From the NCBI RefSeq assembly GCF_014646875.1, contig NZ_BMOC01000001.1:62001-126000 (forward strand): a DNA stretch of 64,000 bases, read 5' to 3'. The notes beneath the pieces are model-generated. The model was not told the origin of the DNA, searched no databases, and saw only the letters and a list, made by a program, of their open reading frames with translations. This DNA comes from Halobellus salinus (GTDB lineage Archaea; Halobacteriota; Halobacteria; Halobacteriales; Haloferacaceae). The position numbers and the translations under genes are program-made. Positions 62,714 through 64,000 of this stretch are shown here, piece by piece (the first letter of the stretch is position 1; every line of letters starts with the position of its first letter).

Positions 62714-63316
62714 ATGGACTCGTGGGGTTCGCTGTTCGAGCGCGCAGCCGAGGTTGACGCCGACGAGCGCGCGGTCCGTGACGCGCTCGCGTCGGTTCGG
62801 GCGGGGAACGGAGCGGACACGGACCCCGAATCGCCGGTGTCGCCGCCGGCTGATGCCGGCCCCGCCCGCGTTGTCGCCGACGCCGACATACTCGCGGCGG
62901 ACCTCCTCGTCGGCGGCGACGCCCGGAACGCGCTCGACCCTCTCCGGAGCCACAGTTGGACCACGCTGCTCGCGAGCGACCCACTTCTGGACGACGCCGC
63001 GGCGGCCGTCGCCGACCTCGCCGACGCGGCCCTCGCAACGGCGTGGCGCGAGCGGGTGGAAGCGTGGCGGGAACCCGTCTCACATCCCCCCGGAGACAAC
63101 CCCGCCTTGGGGAGCGCCTACCGCGGCGGCGCGATGCACCTCCTCACGTTCGACGACCAACTCCGCTCGGCGAAGGCGGGCGCGACCCTCGGGACGGATC
63201 TCACGGTGAGCGCACGCCACCCGGAGGCGTTCGCGGCGCTGTTCGACGCCGGGAGTCTGTACCCGGAGGTCGTCGGCGGGGCGTACCCCGGACCGGATCT
63301 GGACCCGCGGGGGTAG
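62714..63316 (+). CDS. Hypothetical protein, possibly PIN-like
   Basis: The 200-residue acidic protein has a low-complexity start (VRAGNGADTDPES) and a helical core that reads VVADADILAADLLVGGDARNAL and, near the end, GGAMHLLTFDDQLRSAKAG. An Asp near the first strand and an Asp pair before the last helix resemble a PIN-domain layout, but the middle acidic residues are not clearly conserved. It lies 52 bases after aCPSF1, probably co-transcribed. If it is PIN-like, an RNA-processing link with aCPSF1 would be attractive; this is inference. Confidence 0.55.
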   Translation: MDSWGSLFERAAEVDADERAVRDALASVRAGNGADTDPESPVSPPADAGPARVVADADILAADLLVGGDARNALDPLRSHSWTTLLASDPLLDDAAAAVADLADAALATAWRERVEAWREPVSHPPGDNPALGSAYRGGAMHLLTFDDQLRSAKAGATLGTDLTVSARHPEAFAALFDAGSLYPEVVGGAYPGPDLDPRG

Positions 63317-63654
63317 GCTGTTGATTCGGGTACGTTATCGGCGCCTCTCGTGGACGGTGTCCACTCCGTGACGGAAGAATCGGGAGAGTAATCGTCGTCA
63401 AACGTCCGCGAGCGAACGCAGTGAGCGAGCGGTTCACGCCGACGAGCGGCCGGAGTTCCCGTGAGCCGGAGGCGAACGGGAGCACGGAAGAGCTTGCTCT
63501 TCCGAAGGCCGCGATGTCGGCGAATTTTTTGGTCCACCGTGAGGCGCAGGCGCCTCACGAGCCTCGCTTCGCTCCGCTCAGCGAGACAGATTTTTTGCCC
63601 GGGGTCGAGCGCCGCCGAAGGCGGTGCGAGGCCCCGGTGAAAAAAGGTGGGTTC
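63317..63654. other. Gene-free stretch packed with perfect inverted repeats
   Basis: The 338-base gap downstream of the convergent 200-residue gene and L15e holds several exact hairpins. GGAAGAGC-TT-GCTCTTCC is at 63486-63503 and GTGAGGCGC-AG-GCGCCTCAC at 63539-63558. Looser inverted words such as GCGAGCG/CGCTCGC occur at 63400-63430 and 63560-63586. T-runs follow some of them (63525-63530 and 63590-63596), which suits transcription termination. I see no gene. Confidence 0.6.
63639..63646 (-). terminator. U-rich terminator downstream of L15e
   Basis: Six consecutive T residues occur on the minus strand about nine bases after the L15e stop, typical of archaeal intrinsic termination. Confidence 0.5.
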
Positions 63655-64000
63655 CTACTTCCCGCGCCGCTTCTCGGCGCCGATGCTGGGCCGGGTGTGC
63701 TCGGCGCCCTTCCCGCGGTTCTGGAGCCCGCGGTTGGAGCGACCGGCGTTGGTGAGGCCACGGAACGCCCGCCCCTTGTGGTCGTCGCTGCAGATCCACG
63801 AGAGGTCGTCGTCGTTCTCGATCGCGGGGTGTTCGGGGTCTACGAGGATCACCTCGTGCCACTTCTGGGAGCCGTCCTCGCCGACCCAGTACGAAGCGAG
63901 CGTCCGGAGGTTGGGGTATTTCCGGGCGACGCGCTCCTCGGCGATGCGCTGGATGCTCTTCCGGCGGCCGATCCGGTTGACGCCCTGGCGCTTGCTGCGG
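63655..64000 (-). CDS. rpl15e: Ribosomal protein L15e (3' part; start beyond window)
   Basis: The last 115 codons are present. The visible part reads [54 protein letters not shown] and [27 protein letters not shown], ending KRRGK; these are L15e hallmarks (cited in parts). It is a large-subunit ribosomal protein of archaea and eukaryotes. The 5' end lies outside the right edge. Confidence 0.93.
   Translation of the reverse strand, partial: RSKRQGVNRIGRRKSIQRIAEERVARKYPNLRTLASYWVGEDGSQKWHEVILVDPEHPAIENDDDLSWICSDDHKGRAFRGLTNAGRSNRGLQNRGKGAEHTRPSIGAEKRRGK

Overview
The window is chromosomal DNA of a halophilic archaeon (Halobacteria). The evidence is a GC-rich sequence with strong G/C at codon third positions, very acidic predicted proteins, twin-arginine lipoprotein signals, archaeal information-processing genes (eIF1A, ribosomal L15e, the beta-CASP nuclease aCPSF1/FttA), a Bat-type HTH regulator, and promoters with a TATA box about 27 bases upstream of the start codon. 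Most first genes of transcription units look leaderless. The genus cannot be fixed from the sequence. No tRNA, rRNA or CRISPR array was seen.

Region 0-13 kb is a one-carbon and methyl-group neighbourhood. It holds two paralogous FAD/GcvT-fusion oxidoreductases of the dimethylglycine/sarcosine dehydrogenase type (the first cut by the window edge), a creatininase-family amidohydrolase, an AspA/AstE-type deacylase, a methylenetetrahydrofolate reductase-like protein, serine hydroxymethyltransferase and a DmdA-like GcvT-family demethylase. Together they suggest catabolism of methylated osmolytes with methyl groups passed to folate. A degenerate IS605/IS1341-type element (truncated tnpB plus an omegaRNA-like 3' end) lies directly behind the DmdA-like gene.

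Region 13-30 kb is mostly housekeeping: a MOSC protein, an HTH_10 regulator, transporters, a TrkA-TrkH potassium uptake pair, a beta-propeller lipoprotein, a solute-binding lipoprotein with an MFS gene, a rhodanese-JAMM pair that may serve ubiquitin-like SAMP chemistry, MsrA, a PAS histidine kinase and a proC-proB-proA operon.

Region 30-41.5 kb has an IclR regulator, an iron alcohol dehydrogenase, an aldehyde dehydrogenase and a complete polyamine-type ABC importer (binding protein, ATPase, two permeases), which together look like an inducible amine/alcohol catabolic unit. An ABC-2 exporter pair follows.

Region 41.5-56 kb includes an operon of a zinc-less MDR dehydrogenase, a pterin-synthase-fold protein and a methyltransferase; a Zn/Cd-type P-ATPase; CysE; CBS; a YqeC-MobA molybdenum cofactor pair; a second iron alcohol dehydrogenase; and a CDP-alcohol phosphatidyltransferase coupled to an unusual Gfo/Idh-aldo/keto reductase fusion, next to a GT4 glycosyltransferase.

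Region 56-64 kb carries eIF1A, AIM24, KatG, a zinc alcohol dehydrogenase, aCPSF1 and the 3' part of L15e.

The most unusual pattern is a set of five very short open frames. Each starts near a predicted transcription start and ends in an ATGA overlap, or one base before, the start of the main gene. They precede the DmdA-like gene, the rhodanese, the iron alcohol dehydrogenase, the MDR-pterin operon and aCPSF1. They suggest leaderless leader peptides coupled to the downstream gene.
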